From: Flavobacteriales bacterium
GTDB lineage: Bacteria > Bacteroidota > Bacteroidia > Flavobacteriales_F > PHOS-HE28
Direction of reading: 5' to 3'
Assembly: GCA_016705545.1 (NCBI GenBank)
Contig: JADIYA010000001.1
Location: forward strand, 310,001-374,000
Length of the DNA: 64,000 nucleotides
Below, one piece after another: positions 42,797-51,828 of the stretch; positions within the stretch are counted from its first letter, which is position 1; each line of letters opens with the position of its first letter. A program made the position numbers and the translations under genes. The notes under the pieces are model-generated. The model was not told the DNA's origin. It did not search any database and was given only the letters and a program-made list of their open reading frames with translations.

Positions 42797-45700
42797 ATGC
42801 GGACCAACTCACTACTGCTCGCCATCGCTCTTTCATCAGACCTGCTCGCCTTCGGCCCCACAGGTTTCATGCACGCCTCGGCACCGAGTGCGAATCCAAC
42901 CGGTACCGTCGGCGCTGCACCTACAGGTTTCGAAGAGAACAAGGGCCAGGTGCGAACCACCGATGGCACTGCGGCGCCTTTCGTGCGTTACCGTCTTTCG
43001 CAGGGCAATACGCAGCTCTTCCTGCTGGAGAACGGCATCGCCTACCAGTTCAGTCGCGTGCACTATCCCGATGGGTATTCTGAACTGATGGCAAGCCATG
43101 ATCCGGTGAAGCAGGAACAACTGAACGCCTTGGGCGAACAAGTGCGGCTGGAGACCTTCCGCATGAACATGCTTTTGGAGGGGGCGGATATGAACGCACG
43201 CATTTCAACAGAGGGCCGCAGCAGCGACTACACCCAGTACTACAACCATGATGCGCTGGATGTACACACCTTCACCAAGGTGACCTACCACGAGGTGTAC
43301 CCCGGCATCGACTGGGTGGTATACACGACGACCAACGGCATGAAGTACGATTTCGTGGTCCGACCCGGTGCGGATCCGGATCGGATACGCCTGCGCTTCG
43401 ATCACCACGAGGAACTATCCTTGGACAACAACGGCAACTTGATCCACGGCAACCGAATGGGACGCTTCACGGAAGAGCGGCCGGTGAGTTTCCAGGAGGG
43501 GAAGGAGGTTCCCACGAGCTTCCTATTGGAAGACAACTTGTTGCGCTTCGAGTTGGGCAACTACGATCGCAGCCGAACACTCACCATCGATCCTGATCGC
43601 ATTTGGGGCACGTACTACGGAGGTTCGACCATGGATTTCGGTTATGGGTGTGCGGTGGACGCCATCGGCAACGTGTATTTGACCGGTTTCGCTCGGTCAA
43701 CCACAGCCATCGCGGAAAATGGACATCAGAATACCATAGGAGGTGTGGATGATGCTTTTCTGGTAAAGTTCAACGGCGAAGGACAACGGCTATGGGGCAC
43801 CTATTACGGTGGCAGCAACGGCGACGGTGGCCGCTCGTGCGCAGTGGACGGCACAGGGAATGTGTACATGGCGGGTTACACCGCTTCCACGACCGAGGTT
43901 GCATCCATAGGCCACCAGAATACGATCGGTGGCGACGTTGATGCCTTCTTGGTGAAGTTCAATGGCGCAGGCACGCGTCTATGGGCCACCTACTATGGCG
44001 GAACCGAAGATGACGCCGGATATGCTTGCGCAGTGGACGGCGACGACAATGTTTACCTGGCTGGGTCCACCTGGGGTGTCGAGTTCGGTTCCCAAACCGG
44101 GATCGCCTCAGGTGGACACCAGAACACCCCTGGAGGGCTGTCGGATAATTTCCTGGTGAAGTTCAACAGCGCGGGTATTCGTCAATGGGGTACGTATTAC
44201 GGTGGAGATGAAGACGAGAATGGGGACGCATCATGCACTGTGGACGAAAATGGAAACGTATACCTCGCCAACCGCACCCGATCCACATCCGGGATTGCCG
44301 AAGGCGGGCATCAATTGTCTTTGTCAGGACCACCGACCGGCGAGGGTTACGATGCCTATCTGGTAAAGTTCAACGACGCCGGACAACGGCAATGGGGAAC
44401 CTATTATGGTGGACAAGGCGATGATTATGGGTTTGCTTGTGCGGTGGACGGTAGCGGCAACGTTTACTTGGCCGGAGCCACCAACTCGGCAACAAGTATC
44501 GCTGAAGGCGGGCACCAGAACACGTACGTTGATCCGCTCGGAAGTGGAACATTCGATGGCTTCCTGGTGAAGTTCAACAGCGCTGGACAAAGGCTTTGGG
44601 GTACATACTACGGGGGCGATTCGTTCGACGAAGGCTATTCCTGTGCCGTGGATGGGAACGACAATGTCTATCTGGGCGGTTATTCGAATTCCGAATCAGG
44701 CATTGCCGAGAATGGCTATCAGGATACCGTGAATTCAACCGTTACAGGGGATGCATTCCTCGCAAAATTCACCCCCGCTGGAACGCGTATTTGGGGTACC
44801 TACTATGGAGGGGGGCAACCCGAATATGCTGTTGGCTGCGCGGCGGATCCAGCAGGAGAGGTGTACATAGCAGGCTATACTTACTCCACGACCAACATCG
44901 CCGAAGGCGGACACCAAAACACGCATGGGGGCGGATTTGGGACCAATGCCTACGATGCCTTCCTCGTCAAATTGGAAGGCGCTCTACCCGATCCTGACTG
45001 CAGCACGACCGCCGACCTTCAAGAAACCGAACCCAACAGCACCATCGTCACGGCGAATGCGCTGCCGTACAACACGGTCATCAGCGGTTCAATGGGCGAC
45101 TGTGCACCTGCGGACAATACCGCCGACTACTTCGGCATCGTCACCACAGCGCAGGGAGTGCTTCGCATTGAAGCCTGCCTGAGCAACACGGGTCCAGTTC
45201 CGCTGAATGTGACTTTCCACGTCCGGCTGAACACGAGCATTCTCGCCACATTCATCCTGGTAGCCGGCGCGAATGATGAAGCGATCACCGGTTCCTTCGA
45301 GCTCCCCTGCCACGGGATCGGCGCGTTCACTATCTCCATTACGAACCCGAGCACGACCTACTGCACGAACTACGCGTTATCCTATTCGACCCTCTTTCCC
45401 GTTTTCGGGAGCGATCCAGAACCGAACAATGGTGGAAGCCAAGCCACGCCCGTGGCCTACGATACCTTTCAGGAAGGACAGATCGCCTTCGCGGGCGACA
45501 ACCTCGACTACTATGTGATCACACCCGCGCTCCAAGGTACCATGCGCATTGAAATACAGGCCGAGCATGCGAGCGCATCACCGGGTAGCATGGACGTAAC
45601 GTTGGCCTACTCCGGAATCCCCATCATCGTGGAAACCATACCGGTGGGTGCGAATGGCCAGCCCATCACCACCACGGTGAGCATTCCTTGCCGGGGCAGC

Positions 45701-47449
45701 AGCAGCAGCCTTCTGGTGTTCTTCGACGAGGCCTCCGCATGCGGCACCTATCGCTGGAGGTATTACACAACCCTTCCCTTTTTCCCGAACGATGCGGAAC
45801 CGAACAACAGCGTGGCCGCTTCGATCCCTCTGCCCGAGGCGACGGACGCCACAGGCCAGTTGAACTTCCACAACGGGGTTGATGGTACAGGTGCGGACAA
45901 TTCAGATGTCTATCGCATGAATCTGGCTGCCGATGGCGTGCTGAACGTGACGATCGAAGCCGAACATACCGGCGCATCAGACACAGAGACCATCCAACTG
46001 CAGGTCAAGAACAGCGGTGGCGTGACCTTGGCCACCTGGAACGGCAGTATCGGCGCGAACTCCACACCGTCCCTTTCCACGTTCAGCCTGCCCTGCCGCG
46101 GGGCGACCATTCCCTATTATGTGTGGCTGTCTGCAAGCACCTGCGGTGCTTCGTACCGCGTGAGCTGGAACGTGACGCCAGCCTACTACACCAACGATGC
46201 GGAACCCAACAACGCGTCCGCGACCGCCGTTCTCACAGACCTGAGCACCAACTGGTACGATGGGCACATCGGCTTCTACAACACCACGGACGATGACTAT
46301 TTCAGGTTCACGCACCCCGGAGGACCATTCGCGGTGACATTGAGCGCGGAGCATGCAGCTCCTGGTGATGGCACGATGAACATGGTCGTGATGACCACCA
46401 CCGGCACCATTCACGGCACTTTCATCGTACCGGTCGGCGGTGCTTCCACACCGCTCACGAACACCTTCTCCATCGCGTCGCTTGCTGCGGGATCCCTGTA
46501 TATCCTGCGCTTTAGCGATGTGACCTGTGGGGTAAGCTACCGGATCCATTGCCATGACACGGATGGCGACGGCACATGTAATGGTAGTGACCTCTGTGCA
46601 GGCGGACCCGAACCCGGAACGCCGTGCGATGACGGCGACAGCGGCACCATCAACGACGTGATCACGGCAGGATGCGTGTGCGCAGGTACACCGAGCAACG
46701 TGGCCGTCGCATTGCACGTGTTCCTTGAAGGACCGTACGATGCCGATGCCGGCCTGATGAACGACGCGCTGCGCGACCTAGCCGCCTTCCCGCTAACCGA
46801 CCCTTACCCCGCTTTGGGCTATACGCACACTGGTGGTGGTAACAACGGAACGATCATCCCAGCGGTGCTCACGGTGAATGGAGCCGATGCCATTGTCGAT
46901 TGGGTGCTTGTGGAATTGCGCAGTTCGATGGCACCGGCCACGGTGCTTGCCAGCCGAAGTGCTCTCGTGCAGCGCGACGGTGACATAGTGGAACCGGATG
47001 GCAGCACGCCGATCTCCTTCGCCATGGCTCCAGGCATGTACTATGTAGCCATCCGTCATCGCAACCACTTGGGCACGATGACGAAGGACCCGGTCAACGT
47101 GAGCACAGGCATGGCACTGCTCGATCTCACTGATCCGTTGACCGAGACCTACGGTTCACAGGCGCGCGCGAGCATCTCGGGCTCGTTCCCGGCGGAAGTG
47201 CTTTGGAGCGGTGATACCAGCTTCGATGGAGAGCTTAAGTATGTGGGCCAGGACAATGACCGAGACCCCATCCTTGTGGAGATCGGCGGAAGCGTGCCCA
47301 CCAATACGCTAGCGAATGCTTACTCCGTGAACGATTGCAACCTCGATGGCATCGTGAAGTACGTGGGGCAGGACAATGACCGTGATCCGATCCTGGTGAA
47401 CATCGGCGGAAGTGTGCCGACCAATACCCGGCAGGAGCAATTGCCTTGA
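42797..47449 (+). CDS. Giant secreted DUF7948/SBBP/PPC-like protein with dockerin-like end
   Basis: A 1550-residue protein. After a signal peptide, residues ~43-270 are the N-terminal domain often found ahead of SBBP repeats (GFEENKGQVR, HEVYPGIDWVVYTTTNG, MKYDFVVRPGADPDRI). About seven SBBP beta-propeller-type repeats follow, marked by WGTYYGG at ~190-base spacing (GNVYLAG..., DAFLVKFN). Then come four PPC-like beta-sandwiches (DAEPNN, IEAEHTGAS, CGASYRVSW) and a DxDGDG/cysteine segment (DTDGDGTCNGSDLC). A ~200-residue domain precedes two copies of a KYVGQDNDRDPILV motif and the end TNTRQEQLP. The N-terminal half is a paralog of the protein at 55080. It is transcribed away from the sigma operon behind its own motif copy. 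It is likely a large surface or matrix protein. Confidence 0.8.
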   Translation: MRTNSLLLAIALSSDLLAFGPTGFMHASAPSANPTGTVGAAPTGFEENKGQVRTTDGTAAPFVRYRLSQGNTQLFLLENGIAYQFSRVHYPDGYSELMASHDPVKQEQLNALGEQVRLETFRMNMLLEGADMNARISTEGRSSDYTQYYNHDALDVHTFTKVTYHEVYPGIDWVVYTTTNGMKYDFVVRPGADPDRIRLRFDHHEELSLDNNGNLIHGNRMGRFTEERPVSFQEGKEVPTSFLLEDNLLRFELGNYDRSRTLTIDPDRIWGTYYGGSTMDFGYGCAVDAIGNVYLTGFARSTTAIAENGHQNTIGGVDDAFLVKFNGEGQRLWGTYYGGSNGDGGRSCAVDGTGNVYMAGYTASTTEVASIGHQNTIGGDVDAFLVKFNGAGTRLWATYYGGTEDDAGYACAVDGDDNVYLAGSTWGVEFGSQTGIASGGHQNTPGGLSDNFLVKFNSAGIRQWGTYYGGDEDENGDASCTVDENGNVYLANRTRSTSGIAEGGHQLSLSGPPTGEGYDAYLVKFNDAGQRQWGTYYGGQGDDYGFACAVDGSGNVYLAGATNSATSIAEGGHQNTYVDPLGSGTFDGFLVKFNSAGQRLWGTYYGGDSFDEGYSCAVDGNDNVYLGGYSNSESGIAENGYQDTVNSTVTGDAFLAKFTPAGTRIWGTYYGGGQPEYAVGCAADPAGEVYIAGYTYSTTNIAEGGHQNTHGGGFGTNAYDAFLVKLEGALPDPDCSTTADLQETEPNSTIVTANALPYNTVISGSMGDCAPADNTADYFGIVTTAQGVLRIEACLSNTGPVPLNVTFHVRLNTSILATFILVAGANDEAITGSFELPCHGIGAFTISITNPSTTYCTNYALSYSTLFPVFGSDPEPNNGGSQATPVAYDTFQEGQIAFAGDNLDYYVITPALQGTMRIEIQAEHASASPGSMDVTLAYSGIPIIVETIPVGANGQPITTTVSIPCRGSSSSLLVFFDEASACGTYRWRYYTTLPFFPNDAEPNNSVAASIPLPEATDATGQLNFHNGVDGTGADNSDVYRMNLAADGVLNVTIEAEHTGASDTETIQLQVKNSGGVTLATWNGSIGANSTPSLSTFSLPCRGATIPYYVWLSASTCGASYRVSWNVTPAYYTNDAEPNNASATAVLTDLSTNWYDGHIGFYNTTDDDYFRFTHPGGPFAVTLSAEHAAPGDGTMNMVVMTTTGTIHGTFIVPVGGASTPLTNTFSIASLAAGSLYILRFSDVTCGVSYRIHCHDTDGDGTCNGSDLCAGGPEPGTPCDDGDSGTINDVITAGCVCAGTPSNVAVALHVFLEGPYDADAGLMNDALRDLAAFPLTDPYPALGYTHTGGGNNGTIIPAVLTVNGADAIVDWVLVELRSSMAPATVLASRSALVQRDGDIVEPDGSTPISFAMAPGMYYVAIRHRNHLGTMTKDPVNVSTGMALLDLTDPLTETYGSQARASISGSFPAEVLWSGDTSFDGELKYVGQDNDRDPILVEIGGSVPTNTLANAYSVNDCNLDGIVKYVGQDNDRDPILVNIGGSVPTNTRQEQLP
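47236..47440 (+). repeat. Duplicated dockerin-like DNDRDPIL motif at protein end
   Basis: Two ~69-base stretches at 47239-47307 and 47359-47427 encode KYVGQDNDRDPILVxIGGSV and differ at a limited number of positions. The spaced Asp/Asn pattern suggests calcium binding, as in dockerin-type tails. Confidence 0.65.
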
Positions 47450-47543
47450 ACGAGCGCGGTAGACCATGGTGCGCGTGCTTTCCTGCGGGATTCCTTGCCG
47501 GTAAGCCAAGCACGACCGCCACTCCCCTGCGAGCACATGCAAC

Positions 47544-47577
47544 GAAGCCCCATCCGCCGAATGGTGGATGGGGCTTC
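47544..47577 (+). terminator. Rho-independent terminator after 42797 gene
   Basis: GAAGCCCCATCC at 47544-47555 pairs perfectly with GGATGGGGCTTC at 47566-47577 around a short loop. The flanking bases have only a weak T stretch. Confidence 0.7.
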
Positions 47578-47663
47578 TGCCTCGACAGCCGCTATACGTG
47601 CCCAAGCTCCCGAATCAGGAAACGTGGCTGCGATAGGGAATTGCCGCAACGTATGGCGCCTTC

Positions 47664-47690
47664 GTTCACATCTCGATGGGCTCCCCGATG
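47664..47690 (+). promoter_or_regulatory. GTTCAC/CCCCGATG two-part promoter motif before 47711 gene
   Basis: GTTCACATC at 47664 and CCCCGATG at 47683-47690; G-to-G distance 23; 47 bases before the start codon. Confidence 0.7.
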
Positions 47691-47710
47691 TATGCGTGTT
47701 TGCTGCCCCC

Positions 47711-49543
47711 ATGTGCCCCGTGTTCCGCCATATCGCCCTCCTCGGATCCTTGCTTGCAGGTCAGTACTCCTCAGGCAACAACATCAGCATCACCCAACCT
47801 CTGCTGGTTGACTTCAACAGCACGGCGGGAACGGTCGATGCGCGCTTCACCATCAGCTGGCAGAACAGCTGGCGCGTGAGCACGGCGCCGGCGAATTGGG
47901 ACGCAGCCTGGGTCTTCCTGAAGTTCCGCGTGGGCAACGCCGACCCCACGCGCACCGGTGTGAGCAGCACCGGCAACACCTTGAATGTGGGCAGTACGGC
48001 CCTATTGCGCGTGGGCATGCCGGTGCTGCGAACGGCAGGTACTGGAGCGATCCCTACGAACACGGTGATCACCGGGATCCCCAACGCCACGCAAGTGACG
48101 ATCAGCGCAGCACCAACAACAGCGCTGGCAGGCGCCACGGTCCGCTTCATCCGCATCTGGGAGCATGCGCGACTGGCGAATGATGCAGCGCATCTCGCGC
48201 CAGCTGGAAGCACGATCCGCACGGGCCTGCTGAATCCGGCTGCGGCATACAACGCCACCACCAACTACGGTGTGGGCGCTTTCATCTACCGCAGTGCGAA
48301 TGGCACGGGCACCTTCACGGCGAGCAACGTGGAGTTGCGCTGGAATCTTGGCACGCAAGGGCTTGGCAGCGGCGGGCCAATTGAAGTGTGCGCCTTCGGG
48401 CATGAGATGGTGTACGTAACCGGCGGGAGCTTCCGGGTGGGGGATGGCAACGGAGGCGGTCAATACCGCTTCTATACCTCCCCCACGCCATCGAGCACCT
48501 ACCTCATCGCCAGTGAGGGAGCCATAGCCGTGGGTACGGCAACCGGCAATCTCATCTACCAGGCCGATCTCGATTTCGGTACGGGTGGCGATGTAAGCGG
48601 GCCGATTCCCGCTGCCTTCCCGAAGGGCTTCACCGCATTCTATTGCATGAAGTACGAGGTGACGCAAGGAGATTACATGGCATTCCTCAACAGGCTCACC
48701 CGTGCTCAACAGGCTTCACGGGTAGGCGCGAACATCGCGACAGGAGTTACAACTGTCACAAACCGGTACGTCATGGGGAATTCCGCCACATTGATCAACC
48801 GTAACGGAATACGATGCGCGGCCATCGTGAGCGCAACAGACCCCATCGACTTCTATTGCGACTTGAACGGGAATGGAATCGGCAACGGAACAACGGATGG
48901 GCAATGGATCACATGCAATTTCTTGAGCTGGCCGGACCTTGCTGCGTACCTTGATTGGAGCGGGTTGCGCCCGATGACCGAGTTCGAGTTCGAGAAATCC
49001 TGTCGTGGAACAGCGGCACCAGTAGCCCTCCAATACGCTTGGGGGACTACGACCATCGCCAACACCATATATGGCTTGACCGGTTCCGGGCAGAACAACG
49101 AGCAGATCGCAACAAACTATTCGACCACTGCGGGGAACTGCGCCTACAACATCACAACCGGCCCTGGTGGCGATGTGACGAAGGGTCCCTTGCGCGTTGG
49201 CATCCTCGCTGGTCATGGCTCCAACAGTGGCAGGACCACGGCTGGAGCAGGTTACTACGGTGCCATGGAGCTATCCGGCAATGTGGAGGAGTTCGTTGTA
49301 AGCGTTGGCTTACCGCAAGGCCGTGCATTCAACGGCTCGCACGGCAATGGGGCATTGAACGCCTTTGGCCAGCATGATGCGACGTCATGGCCTGGCATCA
49401 CAGCGGCAGGAACGGGCAGCAGGGGTGGTTGCTACTATACCGGGGTGGGAGGCCTGCGCATTTCCGATCGCACATTCGCTATTCAGGAGATCCCATTCCG
49501 CGGCAGGGGACATGGTGGACGCGGTGGACGCACCATGCCATGA
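47711..49543 (+). CDS. Secreted SUMF1/formylglycine-generating-enzyme-like protein, probably non-catalytic
   Basis: A 610-residue protein; the start is taken at the ATG after the motif at 47664 (MCPVFRHIALLGSLLAG). Residues ~30-225 are a beta-rich domain (DARFTISWQNSWRVS, AAWVFLKFRVGN). From ~230 an FGE-sulfatase fold begins (MVYVTGGSFRVGDG), with CMKYEVTQGDYMAFLN, LRPMTEFEFEKSCRG and AMELSGNVEEFV. In active enzymes two cysteines sit in the C-terminal RGGSW...CRxAxR stretch. Here it reads RGGCYYTGVGGLRISDR, with Gly at the second cysteine position, so catalysis is doubtful. Such secreted SUMF1 proteins of Bacteroidota often act as structural or binding modules. The next gene overlaps its stop codon. 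Confidence 0.75.
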   Translation: MCPVFRHIALLGSLLAGQYSSGNNISITQPLLVDFNSTAGTVDARFTISWQNSWRVSTAPANWDAAWVFLKFRVGNADPTRTGVSSTGNTLNVGSTALLRVGMPVLRTAGTGAIPTNTVITGIPNATQVTISAAPTTALAGATVRFIRIWEHARLANDAAHLAPAGSTIRTGLLNPAAAYNATTNYGVGAFIYRSANGTGTFTASNVELRWNLGTQGLGSGGPIEVCAFGHEMVYVTGGSFRVGDGNGGGQYRFYTSPTPSSTYLIASEGAIAVGTATGNLIYQADLDFGTGGDVSGPIPAAFPKGFTAFYCMKYEVTQGDYMAFLNRLTRAQQASRVGANIATGVTTVTNRYVMGNSATLINRNGIRCAAIVSATDPIDFYCDLNGNGIGNGTTDGQWITCNFLSWPDLAAYLDWSGLRPMTEFEFEKSCRGTAAPVALQYAWGTTTIANTIYGLTGSGQNNEQIATNYSTTAGNCAYNITTGPGGDVTKGPLRVGILAGHGSNSGRTTAGAGYYGAMELSGNVEEFVVSVGLPQGRAFNGSHGNGALNAFGQHDATSWPGITAAGTGSRGGCYYTGVGGLRISDRTFAIQEIPFRGRGHGGRGGRTMP

Positions 49544-50181
49544 GGAAAGCGTTGACCATAGGATTGTTGGTGCTTACGCCGTTCTGCCAAGCCCAATACA
49601 TCGGTGGCACGGGTGGCGGTGGTGCAACCAACTGCATGGCGTCGTTCGCCATGCTTCCCGTGGAGCTGCTCCACTTCTCCGCAATGCCCCATGGCGGCCA
49701 AGTGCAACTGCAATGGGCCACGGCCTCTGAGCTGAACAACGCGGGCTTCCATGTGGAGCGGAGCAGCGATGGTGTGCGTTTCGAGGCCATCGCCGAGGTG
49801 GAAGGCATGGGCACCACCCCGATGCTGACGAACTATGCGGCTGAAGATCGCGCGCCGCTTCATGGCCTGAGCTACTACCGCTTGCGGCAGACCGACCTTG
49901 ATGGCACAGTGACCTGGAGCGAAGCTGTTGCCATGATCATGAGCACCATCCGAACGGCGGCCTACCCGAATCCAGTACGATCGGTGCTTACGGTGCAAGG
50001 CCCGTGGGCCAACGAGGACCGGTCGGTGGACCTCTTCGACGCGCAAGGCCGATCAGTGCGGCAAGCCACTCTTCGGGCAGGAGCGAACGAGATCGACATG
50101 GCCGGCCTGCCCGCGGGGCTCTACCGCCTGCGCATCTCTTGGGCGCAAGGCGCCGAGACGCTCTCGGTGATGAAGGAGTGA
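49540..50181 (+). CDS. Small T9SS-sorted secreted protein
   Basis: A 213-residue protein whose ATG overlaps the stop of the SUMF1-like gene, so it is translationally coupled. It has a signal peptide (ALTIGLLVLTPFCQAQY). A domain typical of Bacteroidota fibronectin-III-like C-terminal regions follows (LPVELLHFSAMPHGGQVQLQ, WATASELNNAGFHVERSSDG, YYRLRQTDLDGTVTWSE). A type A sorting domain ends it (AYPNPVRSVLTVQG ... AGLYRLRISW). It appears to be little more than a linker plus sorting signal and may work as a partner or surface carrier for the SUMF1-like protein, which itself lacks a type A sorting domain. Confidence 0.75.
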   Translation: MRKALTIGLLVLTPFCQAQYIGGTGGGGATNCMASFAMLPVELLHFSAMPHGGQVQLQWATASELNNAGFHVERSSDGVRFEAIAEVEGMGTTPMLTNYAAEDRAPLHGLSYYRLRQTDLDGTVTWSEAVAMIMSTIRTAAYPNPVRSVLTVQGPWANEDRSVDLFDAQGRSVRQATLRAGANEIDMAGLPAGLYRLRISWAQGAETLSVMKE

Positions 50182-50191
50182 GCGGCCGATC

Positions 50192-50218
50192 GTTCACGAT
50201 CCGTTATCATCCCCGATG
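50192..50218 (+). promoter_or_regulatory. GTTCAC/CCCCGATG two-part promoter motif before 50244 gene
   Basis: GTTCACGATCC at 50192 and CCCCGATG at 50211-50218; G-to-G distance 23; 52 bases before the start codon. Confidence 0.7.
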
Positions 50219-50243
50219 TGATGCAGAACCGCAATCATTTCCC

Positions 50244-51707
50244 ATGCGCGCACGAAGCTCTACACTGCTCATCTGCACGGTCGTCCTGGCCGCAGCCTCC
50301 ACCGCCCAGGTTCCCGTCCTGCTCAAGGACATCAATCCCAACGGCGCAAGCAATCCGGGTGGATTCACATGCATCGGCGGCGTGGTCTATTTCAGTGCGA
50401 ACGATGGCGTGAATGGTACCGAGCTCTGGAAGACCGACGGAACCGAGGCCGGCACCGTGATGGTGAAGGACATCGAACCGGGCAGCGGGTCTTCCTTCCC
50501 CATGACCTTCATGGACGTGGATGGAGCGATCTACTTCACGACCAACGATGTTGCGAACGGCGTGCGCTTATGGACCACCGATGGCACCGAAGGCGGCACT
50601 CAACTCGCCCTCACCCTTGCCGACGTGCCCGGCCTCCTGGAGTGGATATCCTTCGTTCCGTTGGGCGACCGCATCTTCTTTCGCGGGCACGCAACGGACA
50701 CCGGTCGTGAGCTGTGGAGCACCGACGGCACGCCGGCCGGCACCGAGTTGTTCATGGACATCCATCCGGGTCCGAACAACAGCGGATTCCAGAATCCGAT
50801 GTCGCATGCGGGCAAGATCTACTTCACGGCATCGGATGGAACGAACGGCGCGGAGCCGTGGATGAGCGATGGTACGCTCGCGGGAACGCAGATGATCGCG
50901 GAGACCATCGCAGGCCCCGGAAGCTCGGGCACAACGCCAACCAGCTACACCGCCGTGGGCAACCTGGTCTTCTTCCGCGCGGGCACCAGCGCTACCGGCG
51001 ATGAACTCTGGTCCACGGACGGCACCGTTGCGGGTACGGGTGTGGTGAGGGACATCTACATCGGGACCAATTCAAGCCTTCCTGCATACCTGACCGAGCA
51101 CAATGGCCTGCTCTATCTGCGGGCGTACAACATTGTGAGCAACTACATCTGGCAGAGCGACGGAACCCAGGCTGGCACAGTGGCCTTGCCCTTGCCAACC
51201 CCGGCCTACACGAGCGCCGAGTATCTGTGCAGCCACAACGGTCTTTTGTACTTCTCCGGTTACAATGGCACCAGCCGTCAGCTCTGGCGCACGGATGGAA
51301 GCGCTTCCGGCAGCCAAGAGGTCCTCTATCCAGGCAGCGATGTTGTTTCTCCATTGTCGAATTCCGGCCCCATGCTGAGCTGCAATGGTGAAATGTTCTT
51401 CCGCGCGAATTACATGAGCGCTGTTGGTCAGGAACCCTATGTGCTGGGTCTATCCACTGATGTGCATGAAGCAGCACAGGACATCGCATTCATCCATCCC
51501 AATCCTGCCAGCCATCACTTGCAGTTCACGGGGTTCCCGATCAACGCCGTGGTCGAACTCTATGCAACGGACGGGCGGATGCTCAGAACGGCCCCGACCC
51601 TGGATCCGTTGGAGGTCGCCGATCTGCCCGTTGGCGTGTACGCAGCCCGTGTGCGCGCCCAGGATGGCCGTGTCCTGCACCAGCAGCTCGTGTTGATCGA
51701 GCGCTGA
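50244..51707 (+). CDS. ELWxTDGT-repeat secreted protein with T9SS sorting domain
   Basis: A 487-residue protein with a signal peptide (RSSTLLICTVVLAAASTAQ). Blade-like repeats follow, each carrying ELWKTDGTEAGTVMVKDI or a variant, with the variants RLWTTDGTEGG, ELWSTDGTPAG and PWMSDGTLAG visible at ~50-residue spacing, indicating a beta-propeller-like surface protein. The last ~80 residues are a type A sorting domain (FIHPNPASHHLQFTGF ... DLPVGVYAARV). The start is chosen at the ATG with the signal peptide; the frame is open upstream but runs through the previous gene. It is preceded by its own copy of the shared promoter motif. The function is probably binding, and the ligand is unknown. Confidence 0.8.
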   Translation: MRARSSTLLICTVVLAAASTAQVPVLLKDINPNGASNPGGFTCIGGVVYFSANDGVNGTELWKTDGTEAGTVMVKDIEPGSGSSFPMTFMDVDGAIYFTTNDVANGVRLWTTDGTEGGTQLALTLADVPGLLEWISFVPLGDRIFFRGHATDTGRELWSTDGTPAGTELFMDIHPGPNNSGFQNPMSHAGKIYFTASDGTNGAEPWMSDGTLAGTQMIAETIAGPGSSGTTPTSYTAVGNLVFFRAGTSATGDELWSTDGTVAGTGVVRDIYIGTNSSLPAYLTEHNGLLYLRAYNIVSNYIWQSDGTQAGTVALPLPTPAYTSAEYLCSHNGLLYFSGYNGTSRQLWRTDGSASGSQEVLYPGSDVVSPLSNSGPMLSCNGEMFFRANYMSAVGQEPYVLGLSTDVHEAAQDIAFIHPNPASHHLQFTGFPINAVVELYATDGRMLRTAPTLDPLEVADLPVGVYAARVRAQDGRVLHQQLVLIER

Positions 51708-51774
51708 GTCGCGGCGATCCGCAGTCCTTCTCATAAGATCGGCCGCTCGAGCAGGGATTGTAAGTGCCTGTACT

Positions 51775-51801
51775 GTTCACATCGAACCATGCTCCCCGAT
51801 G
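51775..51801 (+). promoter_or_regulatory. GTTCAC/CCCCGATG two-part promoter motif before 51829 operon
   Basis: GTTCACATC at 51775 and CCCCGATG at 51794-51801; G-to-G distance 23; 54 bases before the start codon of a three-gene operon. Confidence 0.7.
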
Positions 51802-51828
51802 TGCTAGTGAACCCCAACATCTCAGCCC

